This document shows positions 16,479 to 24,839 of a DNA stretch of 64,000 nucleotides, piece by piece. Position 1 is the first letter of the stretch. Each line of letters starts with the position of its first letter. Source of the DNA: JALZEG01 sp046263255 (GTDB lineage Bacteria; Actinomycetota; CADDZG01; WHSQ01). Position numbers and translations under genes: made by a program. Below the pieces are notes generated by a model, which was not told the DNA's origin, ran no database searches, and saw only the letters and a program-made list of their open reading frames with translations. Where the stretch lies: NCBI GenBank assembly GCA_046263255.1, contig JBHELD010000030.1, positions 1 to 64,000 of the forward strand. Reading direction: 5' to 3'.

Positions 16479-18413
16479 ATGGACTCGATGCGTTCCAGGC
16501 CGGCGCTGCTGGGCGCTGCCGGCCTTGCCGCAGCCCTCCTCCTCGGCTCGCTCCCCGCCGACGTCGCCGCCACTCCAGTGTGCTCGGACGAGCCCCGCGC
16601 CGCGTGCGGGGGCCGCATCTTCCCGGAGGCCGAGAACACCGCCTCGTTCGTCCAGCACGACAACGGCGAGTACGAGGCGGGGATCCTCGCGCTCGAGGAG
16701 GAGTTCCCGAGGTTCTTCCGCGCGACGACGTTCTCGGAGCTCCTCGGCGAGGAGGCGCTGTCCGTCGAGGGGCGCGAGATCTGGATGGTCGAGATCACGG
16801 ACTTCAACGCGCCGGAGAAGGGAAAGATCCCCGTCGCCGCGTCGCTGTCGGTGCACGGCCCCGAGCGCGCCGGGCTCGAGGGCGGCGTGCGGTACATGGA
16901 GGACCTCGCCCGCTGGGCCGCGGACCGGCCGTCGCACAAGCTGCGCAACGGGACCGAGCCGGACTCGATCGCGGTCCCGGTCTCCGAGGTCATGAAGAAG
17001 GTCCACTTCTACCTCGCCGACATCAACCCGGACGGGTGGGCGCGCGGCGACGTCCAGAACGGCGGCGTCTTCCAGCGCGGCAACGGCAACGGCCAGGACC
17101 TCAACCGCGAGTACCCGACGATCGGCTGGACCGACCTCGGCAACACGCCGATGTCGGAGCCCGAGACCAAGCACTGGGTCCGCCTCATGCGCCGCGTCGA
17201 GCCGGTCGTAGCCACCGACATCCACGGCGAGCTCACGTCCGCGAACAACGCGTTCGCCGACCTGATGCTGCCGGCGGGGCAGTGGGATCCGGTCGAGCAG
17301 GCGCAGGAGGAGCGCCTCGCCCGCCACATGGCGTCGAACGTCGAGCGCTACTTCGAGCAGGAGAACATCGACACGTCCGAGGTCATGGGCGAGGAGGGCA
17401 TGAAGCCCGCGGAGTACGCGACGGGCTTCGACGTCGTCGGCTACGACGCGTCGGGCTTCATGGGCGACTGGTTCACGCAGAAGGGCGCCGTCGACATGGA
17501 CGTCGAGCACTTCCTCTCGCACGTGGTCCCCAACTCGACGTGGGTGCACGCGCTGGAGAAGGCGCACATCGCCGCGGTCCGGGGAGAGCTCGAGACGCTG
17601 CTCGTCGAGGCGCTCGCGACGCGGCACGTGAAGGTGTCGTTGGACCTCGGACGCGTCAAGTACCTCGCGAACGGCAAGACGGTCAAGAGCTCCGACGGGT
17701 ATGGGGGGCCGAAGCCCCCGAAGAAGGCCGACCCGGCGCCGTACCACGCGAACCGGATCCGGTACTTCCGCGACCTGTCCGAGCACGCGCGGCGGCCGCT
17801 CCGCGCGGTGAGGGCCGCGCGCCTGGCCCGGCGCGGTGCAGGACGCGCGCAGACGCTCGTCGTGACCGGCTTGTTCGGAAAGGCCTTCACGAAGATGGCG
17901 AACCCGAAGGCCGCGCGACGCGCTGCCACGCGGAACGTGAAGAGGTTCGTGCGGAGGGGCGGAAACCTCGTCCTCACCGACGGCGCGCTGAAGCTCCTTC
18001 CCAAGCTCGGCATAGTCAAGAAGCGCGCGGTGGGGCGGCGCGTCTTCACCGCGGGGCACGTCACGCCGACCGCGTGGGGCGACCCCTACCTGCGGAAGGT
18101 CCACCGCACCGCGAGCCAGACGTACTACGAGGTCCCCCTGGGCTACTCGCTCGACGACGACACGTCGCCGCACTGGGTGGTCGCGCAGGGCGCGTGGGAG
18201 AACGCGGGGGGCAAGAGCATCGCGTACGCCGGCGAGGAGACCGACATAGCGCTCGGCCGCGTGAAGCTCGGCCGCGGCACCGTCGGCATCTTCGGCGCGA
18301 TCCTCCCCGACCCGACGGAGAGGTACGACCACCTCTACGGGCTGGCGGACTACGCGGTGACGGTGGCGGGGGGGCAGATCCTGAACAACATGATCGCCCT
18401 GGGCCGCCGCTAG
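16479..18413 (+). CDS. Secreted M14-type zinc carboxypeptidase-like protein
   Basis: About 644 residues from ATG 16479 (ATG 16488 is an alternative). A signal peptide (SRPALLGAAGLAAALLLGS) is followed by an M14-like domain with LSVHGPERAG (HxxE-type metal site), DINPDGW, DLNREYP and ATDIHGEL, which supplies the last His. The C-terminal third (TLVVTGLFGKAF to GGNLVLTDGALKLL) looks like the GATase-like fold often fused to such enzymes. Its last 4 bases overlap the convergent nitrobindin gene. The substrate is unknown; peptides or cell-wall fragments are plausible. Confidence 0.75.
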   Translation: MDSMRSRPALLGAAGLAAALLLGSLPADVAATPVCSDEPRAACGGRIFPEAENTASFVQHDNGEYEAGILALEEEFPRFFRATTFSELLGEEALSVEGREIWMVEITDFNAPEKGKIPVAASLSVHGPERAGLEGGVRYMEDLARWAADRPSHKLRNGTEPDSIAVPVSEVMKKVHFYLADINPDGWARGDVQNGGVFQRGNGNGQDLNREYPTIGWTDLGNTPMSEPETKHWVRLMRRVEPVVATDIHGELTSANNAFADLMLPAGQWDPVEQAQEERLARHMASNVERYFEQENIDTSEVMGEEGMKPAEYATGFDVVGYDASGFMGDWFTQKGAVDMDVEHFLSHVVPNSTWVHALEKAHIAAVRGELETLLVEALATRHVKVSLDLGRVKYLANGKTVKSSDGYGGPKPPKKADPAPYHANRIRYFRDLSEHARRPLRAVRAARLARRGAGRAQTLVVTGLFGKAFTKMANPKAARRAATRNVKRFVRRGGNLVLTDGALKLLPKLGIVKKRAVGRRVFTAGHVTPTAWGDPYLRKVHRTASQTYYEVPLGYSLDDDTSPHWVVAQGAWENAGGKSIAYAGEETDIALGRVKLGRGTVGIFGAILPDPTERYDHLYGLADYAVTVAGGQILNNMIALGRR

Positions 18414-18898
18414 AGCTCCTCCGGCACCCTCTCCAGCTGCGCCTCGAGGTGCGGCTGTAGCCCGCTCTCCCCGAACGCCATCTTCAGCTCGTACGAGAGG
18501 ACGTCGCCGGCGAGCCTGAACGTCCGCGCGACCGCCTCGACCCGGTTCGCCGTCGTCGTCGACACGAGCCTCCTGCTCCGGACCGAGATCGTCGTCTCTT
18601 CGACCGTCCCCTCCTGGACCTCGACGATGCCGAAGGCGTGCGCGAGGACGATCTCGACGCCGTCCGGTCCGGCGGGGCGCCAGTACCCCATCTCGGAATG
18701 CATCGGGGCCTCCGTTGCGAGCGACCACGTCCGCTGCGAGTACGCGAGCACCGGCCGCCCGTAGTGCCAGAAGCGGATCTCCTCGCCGTACTCGAAGTCC
18801 TCCACGCGCGGGTAGCGCCCGGAGCCGGTCCCGCGCCAGGTCCCGAGCAGGAACGAGAGGGGTTGGAGGGCGGGGTGGAGGGAGGCGGCGTCTGCCAC
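18410..18898 (-). CDS. Nitrobindin-like heme-binding protein
   Basis: This is 162 residues from GTG 18898. The N-terminal signature LLGTWRGTGSGRYP is characteristic of the nitrobindin (DUF1794) beta-barrel, and PHLEAQLER near the C-terminus supplies the likely heme-ligating His. Known nitrobindins bind ferric heme and react with NO and peroxynitrite. It is a cytoplasmic 10-stranded barrel. Neighbouring msrB would fit an oxidative or nitrosative stress theme, but the genes are on opposite strands. Confidence 0.9.
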   Translation of the reverse strand: MADAASLHPALQPLSFLLGTWRGTGSGRYPRVEDFEYGEEIRFWHYGRPVLAYSQRTWSLATEAPMHSEMGYWRPAGPDGVEIVLAHAFGIVEVQEGTVEETTISVRSRRLVSTTTANRVEAVARTFRLAGDVLSYELKMAFGESGLQPHLEAQLERVPEEL

Positions 18899-18927
18899 CC
18901 CGCGACTCTACGTGTCGCGCCGGGTCG

Positions 18928-19881
18928 CTACTCGGCGGGCGTGGCGGCGGTCCGCGCGAGCCGCGGCCGGACGAGCCGGAACACCACGTACGCGAGGAGC
19001 GCGAGCGCCGCCAGCGGAAGGACGAAGCCCGCTCCCACGATCGCTCCCGACACGACCGCGACGAACGTGTCGCGCGCCTTGTCCCAGGCCCTCTCGAAGG
19101 GTCCCGGCTCCGCAGCCACGGCGCCCGACTCCGTCACCCACACCGAGATCGTGCTCAGGTCGGTGCGGTCCTCGAGGTAGCGCAGCCGCCCCCGCAGCCG
19201 CTCGATCTCGAGCTGGACGTCTTCGAGCTCGCGCTGGACGCGGATGGTGTCGGCGATGCTCTGCGAGCGGTCGTAGAGCCGGAAGAGGACCTCTTCCTGC
19301 GCCGTCGCGTTGCGAAGCCGCGCCTCGAGGTCCACGAACTCCTGCGAGACGTCCTCGCCGCTGACGTGCTCGCCGGCGATCTCGCCGAGGCCCTCCAGCG
19401 CCGACAGGGTCTCCTCGAATCGCTCTGCGGGGACGCGGATCGTGAACTGCCCGCTGCGCCGGTCACTTCCCTCTATCGACGTCGCCAGCACTAACCCCCC
19501 GGCGGCCTCGGCGATGCGCCGTCCTTCCCTGAGCGAGCGGCCGATCGAGCCGTCCTCGACCTCGAGCCGCAGCTCGGCCGTCTTGATCACGCGCTCCGGG
19601 CCGAACGGCAGGTCGGCCGCTACTGCGGTCCCTCCGGTGCTCCCTCCGGAGTCGTACGCCACGGCGGCGCCGGCTCTCTGGGGCACCGCGCGAGGCTCCG
19701 ACGCGACGGAGCCTCCGCCGGCTCCCGCGTCCCCGCCGGCCCCTGCGTCCCCGCCGGCGAGGCGGGCCACCTCTTCGTCCCTGGCCGCGCTCGCGTCGTT
19801 GTCCCCCGACGACGACGAGCATGCGGTCCCCACGACCACGACGAGTGACAGGACCAGAAGGCCCCACGGGCGGTTGCGCAT
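18928..19881 (-). CDS. DUF4349 lipoprotein
   Basis: This is 317 residues from ATG 19881 (GGAGGGG upstream). A lipoprotein signal (LLVLSLVVVVGTAC) is followed by a Gly/Ala linker and then a DUF4349 domain: AELRLEVEDG, GGLVLATSIEG, FTIRVPAERFEETLSAL, a coiled coil (QRELEDVQLEIERLRGRLR) and DLSTISVWV. The C-terminus has a membrane helix and a basic tail. The function of DUF4349 is not established. It is divergent from the DUF2330 gene. Confidence 0.85.
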   Translation of the reverse strand: MRNRPWGLLVLSLVVVVGTACSSSSGDNDASAARDEEVARLAGGDAGAGGDAGAGGGSVASEPRAVPQRAGAAVAYDSGGSTGGTAVAADLPFGPERVIKTAELRLEVEDGSIGRSLREGRRIAEAAGGLVLATSIEGSDRRSGQFTIRVPAERFEETLSALEGLGEIAGEHVSGEDVSQEFVDLEARLRNATAQEEVLFRLYDRSQSIADTIRVQRELEDVQLEIERLRGRLRYLEDRTDLSTISVWVTESGAVAAEPGPFERAWDKARDTFVAVVSGAIVGAGFVLPLAALALLAYVVFRLVRPRLARTAATPAE

Positions 19882-20027
19882 CGCGACGTCCCCTCCTTCG
19901 CTCCCTTTTCCTCGGTCAGACGGAGAGGCGGCGTCGAAAGGTTCCAGCCTCTGCGGGAACAACCGCGCCCGCCGGCGCCGTCGAAGCGCGCGAAGACCAC
20001 GCGACAAAGAGGGAACGGGGGAACGTC

Positions 20028-21071
20028 ATGCGCAGGTGGATCGCGATCGCCTTTGCAGCCGCAACCACGATCGTCATGGCGGCTCCCGCGTGGGCCTGTG
20101 GTGGCCTGGTCGCGCCGAACGGGACCATCAATCTCCTGCGCACGACGACGCTCGCGGCGTATCACGGCGGCGTCGAGCACTACGTCACGTCGTTCGAGTT
20201 CGCCGGCGGGGGCGGCGAGTTCGGATCGATCGTGCCGCTGCCGGGAATCCCGTCGGACGTCGTGCGCGGAGGCGATTGGACGCTACAGAGGCTGGTCCGC
20301 GAAGTGTCGCCGCCGTTCGTCGCGCTCGAGGCTGTCAGCGCCGGAGCCGCCGCGAACCGCTCGAGCGCGGAGGTGCTGCTCGAGAAGCGGATCGACGCGC
20401 TCGACATCACGATCCTCAGAGGCGGCGCCGACGAGGTGGGGCGGTGGGCGCTGGATCACGGCTTCGCCCTCCCGCCCGACGCGCCCGAGGTCCTGAAGTT
20501 CTACGCCGACCGGAGCCCGATCTTCATGGCCGCGCGCTTCGACGCGGGCGCAGCCGCGCGCCTCGGCCAGAAGATCGGCGACGGGACGCCGATCCACCTC
20601 AGCATCCCCACGCAGAGCCCGTGGGTGCCGCTGCGGATACTCGCGCTGGGCCGCCGCGCCTCCGAGACGATCCGGGCCGACGTCTTCCTGCTCACCGACG
20701 CCAGGCCGAACCTGCTCCCGCAGGCCGGGCAGACGATGACGCTCGAGCGCAGCGAGCCCGCGTCGCGCAGCCTGATCGACGACTTGCGCGGCGACAAGGG
20801 CATGGGCTGGATCCCCGAGTCCGGCATGTGGCTGACCTACCTGTCGATCGACACGCCCGCGCGCGACCTCGACCACGACCTGGCGATCGAGCCGACCGGC
20901 TTCGGAAGGCCGTCGCCCGTGGCGGCGGGGGTCGCGCTTCCCGAGGACGTCGCGGACCTCGCGGCCGAGGGCGCGCCCCTGTGGGCGTGGGCCGCGGGCG
21001 CCGTGCTGGTGGCCGCGGCGCTGGCCGGCGTCAACCGGATAGTCGGAGACCCGAGGCTCCCGCGCCGGTAG
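20028..21071 (+). CDS. DUF2330 exported protein
   Basis: This is 347 residues from ATG 20028 (GGGGGAA upstream). A signal peptide ends before ACGGLVAPNG, the family-typical start of the mature protein. GEFGSIVPLPGIP and WVPLRILALG are further DUF2330 features, and a C-terminal membrane helix (WAWAAGAVLVAAALAGV) anchors it. The function is unknown. The gene is divergent from the DUF4349 lipoprotein gene. Confidence 0.85.
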   Translation: MRRWIAIAFAAATTIVMAAPAWACGGLVAPNGTINLLRTTTLAAYHGGVEHYVTSFEFAGGGGEFGSIVPLPGIPSDVVRGGDWTLQRLVREVSPPFVALEAVSAGAAANRSSAEVLLEKRIDALDITILRGGADEVGRWALDHGFALPPDAPEVLKFYADRSPIFMAARFDAGAAARLGQKIGDGTPIHLSIPTQSPWVPLRILALGRRASETIRADVFLLTDARPNLLPQAGQTMTLERSEPASRSLIDDLRGDKGMGWIPESGMWLTYLSIDTPARDLDHDLAIEPTGFGRPSPVAAGVALPEDVADLAAEGAPLWAWAAGAVLVAAALAGVNRIVGDPRLPRR

Positions 21072-21114
21072 CCGCCTATGCTTCCCCGACGCGCTGCGCC
21101 GGGGGGAGGAAGCG

Positions 21115-21795
21115 ACGCTCGAAGACTACGAGCTCGTCCTGCGGATCGTCCTCGCGGCCACGCTCGGCGGCCTGATCGGCTTCGAGCGGGAGCTGTCGGA
21201 CCAGCCGGCCGGCTTCCGCACGCACATGCTCGTCTCCGTCGGCGCGGCGCTGTTCACGGTTGCGGGCGCCTACGGCGTCGAGGACCTGTTCGGAGAGGAG
21301 GCCGGGCGGGCCCGCTACGACCCCACGCGGATCGCGGCCCAGATCGTGACCGGGATCGGGTTCCTCGGAGCGGGGGCGATCATCCAGCAGGGCCTCAGCG
21401 TCCGCGGCCTCACGACCGCCGCGTCGCTGTGGGTCACCGCCGCGGTCGGGCTCAGCGTGGGCCTCGGGTACTACGCGGGGGCCGCGGTCACGTCCGTCTT
21501 CACGGTCCTCGCGCTGTACACGCTCAAGCGCCTGAGGGGGGTGCTGTTCTCGCGCCTGAAGAAGGGCGAGTGCCGTATCACCGTACGCATGGGCGAGAAC
21601 CTGCGCCTCTCCCAGCTCGTCGACGTCCTCGAGCTGCGCGGCTCCACCGTCGAGTCGATCAAGTTCGCGGAGGACGAGGACGACGCCAAGCAGCTCGTGG
21701 CGAAGGTGAAGCTCGGACCCGACGTGGCGCCGGAGGATCTCGTGACGCGCGGGTCGGACCTCCCGGGAGTCCGTGCTATCGAGTGGGTCCGCTGA
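21115..21795 (+). CDS. MgtC/SapB family membrane protein, non-canonical start
   Basis: MgtC family signatures are all present: LVLRIVLAATLGGLIGFERE, PAGFRTHMLVSVGAAL, GIGFLGAGAII and VRGLTTAASLWVTAAVGL, with a C-terminal ACT-like domain. The homologous N-terminus begins upstream of the first ATG (21226), yet no ATG, GTG or TTG occurs in frame before it. The ribosome site GGGGGGAGGA (21101-21110) points to ACG at 21115 as start, giving about 226 residues. Starting at 21226 would delete the first membrane helix. MgtC proteins act in magnesium stress and ATP homeostasis. The 3' end overlaps the convergent kinase gene by 20 bases. Confidence 0.8.
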   Translation, partial: TLEDYELVLRIVLAATLGGLIGFERELSDQPAGFRTHMLVSVGAALFTVAGAYGVEDLFGEEAGRARYDPTRIAAQIVTGIGFLGAGAIIQQGLSVRGLTTAASLWVTAAVGLSVGLGYYAGAAVTSVFTVLALYTLKRLRGVLFSRLKKGECRITVRMGENLRLSQLVDVLELRGSTVESIKFAEDEDDAKQLVAKVKLGPDVAPEDLVTRGSDLPGVRAIEWVR

Positions 21796-22933
21796 CGGGG
21801 CGCGCGAGCGGGAGGACCATCGTGAAGGTCGACCCGCGCTCCGGGGACGACTCGACGTCGAGCGACCCTCCCGACGATTCCAGCACCCGGCGTGCGATGT
21901 ACAGCGACAAGCCCATCCCGCCGACGCGCCTCGTCGGCGACGCGTCACCCTGACCGAACGGCGCGCGCAGCAGGCGGTCCAGCGTGCCTGCATCCAGGCC
22001 GGGGCCCTCGTCCGTTATCGCCAGCCGGCCGCGTCCTTCCGACGCGGACAGCGCGACCCGCACCGTCCCTTCCGTGAACTGCAGCGCGTTCTCCATCAGC
22101 TGGAGCGCCGTCTGCACGATCCGCCCTCGGTCCCCGGTCACGTGGACCTCGTCGGGAGCGTCGACCACGATCGTGCGCGCGGGGAAGGTTCGCTCCAGCG
22201 CGGCCGCCGCGGCGCGCGCGACCTCGCCGAGGGGGAACCCGCCCGCGGCCAGATTCAGGCCGCCGCCCTGGATGCCCGAGACCGTCAGGATCTGGTCGAC
22301 GAGGTGCGTGAGCCGGTCGCACTGCCGGTCGATCTGGTCCAGCAGCTCGAGCTTCGTCGGGTCGTCGAGCCCGTCCCACGCCTGCTGGAGCGTGCGGACG
22401 CCGCCCTTGATCGACGTCAACGGCGTGCGGAGCTCGTGCGAGACGACCGAGACGAACTCGGTCTTCATGCGGTCGAGCTCCTCCAGCGAGTCCGCGCGCC
22501 GTTGCTCGTCGCGGTAGAGCTGGGCGACGTCGTCGATGACGCCGCGCGTCACCTCCTTGTCGAGGGCGCCCTGGCCCAGCGCGACCGCCTCGAGCGAGTT
22601 CAGGAGCTCGTCGGTCGAGCCTCCTTTCAGCAGGTATCCCGACGCGCCGGCCTTGATCGATGCCGAGACCAGCGACATGTCGCCGAACGCGGTGAGCGCG
22701 AGGACCTTCACGTCGGGATGACGCCGCTTTATCTCGCGCGTCGCCTCCACCCCGTTCATGACCGGCATGCTCATGTCCATGAGCACCACGTCCGGGCTGG
22801 TCCGCGCGACGGCCTCGACCGCGTCGCGGCCGTTCGCGCCCTCACCCACGACCTCGTACCCCGGCCGCAGCTCGAGCAGCTGGCGCAGGCTAGCCCGGAT
22901 CGGCGCGTGGTCGTCCACGAGGAGCACCTTCAC
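21776..22933 (-). CDS. Response regulator-histidine kinase hybrid
   Basis: This is 385 residues from GTG 22933 (GAAGAAGGGG upstream; GTG 22969 would add 12). An N-terminal receiver domain (VKVLLVDDHAP, phospho-Asp in VVLMDMSMP, KAGASGYLLKGG) is of the NarL-like subtype but has no HTH. It is followed by a HisKA domain (VSHELRTPLTS) and an HATPase_c domain (QLMENALQFTEG, DEGPGL, GMGLSLYIARR). There are no membrane segments, so it is cytoplasmic. Receiver-first kinases typically take phosphate from a partner kinase and pass a signal on. No cognate partner is adjacent. Confidence 0.9.
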   Translation of the reverse strand: MKVLLVDDHAPIRASLRQLLELRPGYEVVGEGANGRDAVEAVARTSPDVVLMDMSMPVMNGVEATREIKRRHPDVKVLALTAFGDMSLVSASIKAGASGYLLKGGSTDELLNSLEAVALGQGALDKEVTRGVIDDVAQLYRDEQRRADSLEELDRMKTEFVSVVSHELRTPLTSIKGGVRTLQQAWDGLDDPTKLELLDQIDRQCDRLTHLVDQILTVSGIQGGGLNLAAGGFPLGEVARAAAAALERTFPARTIVVDAPDEVHVTGDRGRIVQTALQLMENALQFTEGTVRVALSASEGRGRLAITDEGPGLDAGTLDRLLRAPFGQGDASPTRRVGGMGLSLYIARRVLESSGGSLDVESSPERGSTFTMVLPLARPVSGPTR

Positions 22934-23036
22934 GACCCCTTCTTCGGCGCGCCGCGGCGGGCGATTCACCCGGCCGAGAACTCTGTTCCAATCGGATGCG
23001 ACCGGCCGGTCGACGAGCGGGAGGAGGTGAGGGTCG

Positions 23037-24071
23037 GTGGAGGCACCCGAGATCAGGCTGACGTCCTATTCGCACGGCGGGGGCTGAGCCTGCAAGCTCG
23101 GAACGACCGAGCTGGCGCAGGTCCTGCGTCACGTCAGGAACGCCCATGACGATCCCGCCCTGCTCGTAGGGCTCGACACACCCGACGACGCCGCGGTCTA
23201 CCGGGTGTCGGACGACCTCGCCCTCGTGCAGACGGTCGACTTCTTCACGCCGGTCGTGGACGACCCCTACGACTGGGGCCGGATCGCGGCCGCGAACGCC
23301 CTCTCCGACGTCTACGCGATGGGCGGACGGCCGGTCACGGCCCTGAACCTGGTCGCGTGGCCGCGGTCGCTCGACTTCGCCCTGCTCGGACGGGTGCTCG
23401 AGGGCGCGGCGGCCGTGTGCGCCGAGGCGGCCGTCTCGGTCGTGGGGGGCCATTCCGTCGACGACCCGGAGCCGAAGTTCGGCCTCTCCGTGACCGGCCT
23501 CGTCGACCCCGGCGTCGTCGTGCGGAGCCGCGGCGGGCGCCCGGGCGACGTCCTCGTCCTCACGAAGCCGCTCGGAATGGGCATCATCTCGAGCGGGATC
23601 AAGGAGGGACGGACGTCGCCGGAGACTGCGCGTCGGGCGGTCGAGGTGATGGCGACGCTGAACCGGGCTGCGTCGGAGGCGATGCTCGCGATCGGCGTCG
23701 CCGCGGCGACGGACGTGACCGGGTTCGGGCTCGTCGGCCACCTGCTCGAGATGCTCGAGGCGGGCTTGGGGGCGGAGCTGTACTTCGACGCCGTCCCCGT
23801 GCTCCCGGAGGCGTTCGATCTCGCCGCCGAGGGAGTGTTGCCCGGCGGGAGCAAGAGAAACGTCGAGGCGATGGCGTCCCGCGTCGAGGCGGAGGGGCTC
23901 GACGAGCCGCGGCGGGCCATGCTGTTCGACGCACAGACGTCCGGCGGCCTGCTGATCGCCGTGGCCGAGGGGTCGCGCGATGCCCTTCTCGCGGCGCTCG
24001 AGGAGGGGGGCGTGGAGGCGGCGGTCGTCGGACGCCTCACCGAGGACGGCGGGAAGATAAGGGTGACCTAG
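23037..24071 (+). CDS. selD: Selenophosphate synthase SelD containing selenocysteine
   Basis: SelD makes selenophosphate from selenide and ATP. From GTG 23037 (GGAGG upstream) the frame reads LTSYSHGGG-TGA-ACKLGT, then runs open to 24071, about 344 residues. The in-frame TGA at 23085-23087 sits exactly where SelD proteins carry the catalytic Cys or Sec (GGGC/UGCK), so it almost certainly encodes selenocysteine. Other motifs are ANALSDVYAMGGRPVTALN, GGHSVDDPEPKFG, LTKPLGMGI, DVTGFGLVGHL and DAQTSGGLL. A hairpin follows the TGA. Gene callers would start it after the TGA at 23205. The mec gene starts on the next base after the stop. Confidence 0.92.
23088..23121 (+). promoter_or_regulatory. Bacterial SECIS-like hairpin in selD
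   Basis: Directly after the UGA, AGCTCGG (23095-23101) pairs with CCGAGCT (23107-23113) around loop AACGA, and CCTGC (23089-23093) pairs with GCAGG (23117-23121) as a lower stem. Bacterial SECIS elements lie in the coding region just past the UGA and are bound by SelB, which agrees with this position. Confidence 0.7.
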
Positions 24072-24500
24072 GTGGACAAGCCGGACCTGCAGATGACCAG
24101 GGCCCTCGCCGACGAGATGATCGAGCACTGCCGCGCCTGGTACCCCAAGGAGGCGTGCGGCCTCCTCGGGATGAAGGACGGAGAGATAGTCAAGGTCTTC
24201 CCGACGACGAACACGAAGAACAGCCCCGTCCGCTACGCGATCCACGGGAGGGAGCAGCTCGCCGCGGAGAACACGATGAGGGCGAACGGCTGGGACCTTG
24301 GCGGGATATTCCACTCGCACACGCACACCGAGGCCTACCCGTCTCCCACCGACGTAAGGGAGGCCGTCGAGGTGGTGCCCTACGTCATCGTGTCGCTGGC
24401 AGAGGAGCCGCCGTCGGTGCGGGCGTTCTTCATCAACAAGGCGTCGCCGGCCGACGAGGATGGGGAGATCGGGGAAATACCGGTGGTGGTGATCGGTTAG
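24072..24500 (+). CDS. mec: JAMM metalloprotease, CysO-cysteine peptidase
   Basis: This is 142 residues from GTG 24072. JAMM/Mov34 motifs are ACGLLG and HSHTHTEAYPSPTD (HxH, Ser and Asp zinc-site residues). In Mycobacterium tuberculosis Mec releases cysteine from the CysO-cysteine adduct. The following genes, cysO and cysM, complete that route, so the assignment is strongly supported by context. It may also trim the C-terminal tail of CysO (see that entry). Confidence 0.92.
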   Translation: MDKPDLQMTRALADEMIEHCRAWYPKEACGLLGMKDGEIVKVFPTTNTKNSPVRYAIHGREQLAAENTMRANGWDLGGIFHSHTHTEAYPSPTDVREAVEVVPYVIVSLAEEPPSVRAFFINKASPADEDGEIGEIPVVVIG

Positions 24501-24545
24501 GCCTTCTATAGGCTTTGCGTCGGAGACAACCAAGAGGAGAGTGTC

Positions 24546-24839
24546 GTGACCGTATCGGTGCGCATCCCCACCGTGTTCCGCAAGTTCACGGACAACGCGA
24601 GCGTCGTCGAGGTCGAGCCGGGGACGATCGGCGGCATCGTCGACCAGCTCGAGGGCCGCTTCCCGGGCCTGAGGTCCCAGCTGTTGACCGAGTCGGGCGA
24701 GCTCCACCGCTTCGTCAACGTCTACGTAAACGACGAGGACGCGCGTTACCTCGACAAGCTCGACACGAAGGTCTCGGAAGGCGACACGGTCTCGCTCCTG
24801 CCGTCGGTCGCCGGCGGGGCGAGCTTCGCCGGGGCGTGA
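24546..24839 (+). CDS. cysO: CysO-type ubiquitin-like sulfur carrier, C-terminally extended
   Basis: This is 97 residues from GTG 24546 (AGAGGAGA upstream). It has the beta-grasp fold of the ThiS/MoaD/CysO type, with the CysO-specific FVNVYVNDEDARYLDKLDT. Sulfur is carried as a thiocarboxylate on a C-terminal Gly-Gly. Here the protein reads SVAGG and then six more residues, ASFAGA, so the Gly-Gly is not terminal as translated. Either a protease, plausibly the adjacent JAMM enzyme, exposes it, or the tail has another role. The stop overlaps the cysM start (GTGA). Confidence 0.92.
   Translation: MTVSVRIPTVFRKFTDNASVVEVEPGTIGGIVDQLEGRFPGLRSQLLTESGELHRFVNVYVNDEDARYLDKLDTKVSEGDTVSLLPSVAGGASFAGA

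Noticed and set aside
23205..24071. Treating SelD as starting at the GTG after the TGA
   Set aside because: That start would remove the conserved nucleotide-binding loop and the catalytic residue. The sequence before it matches SelD closely.
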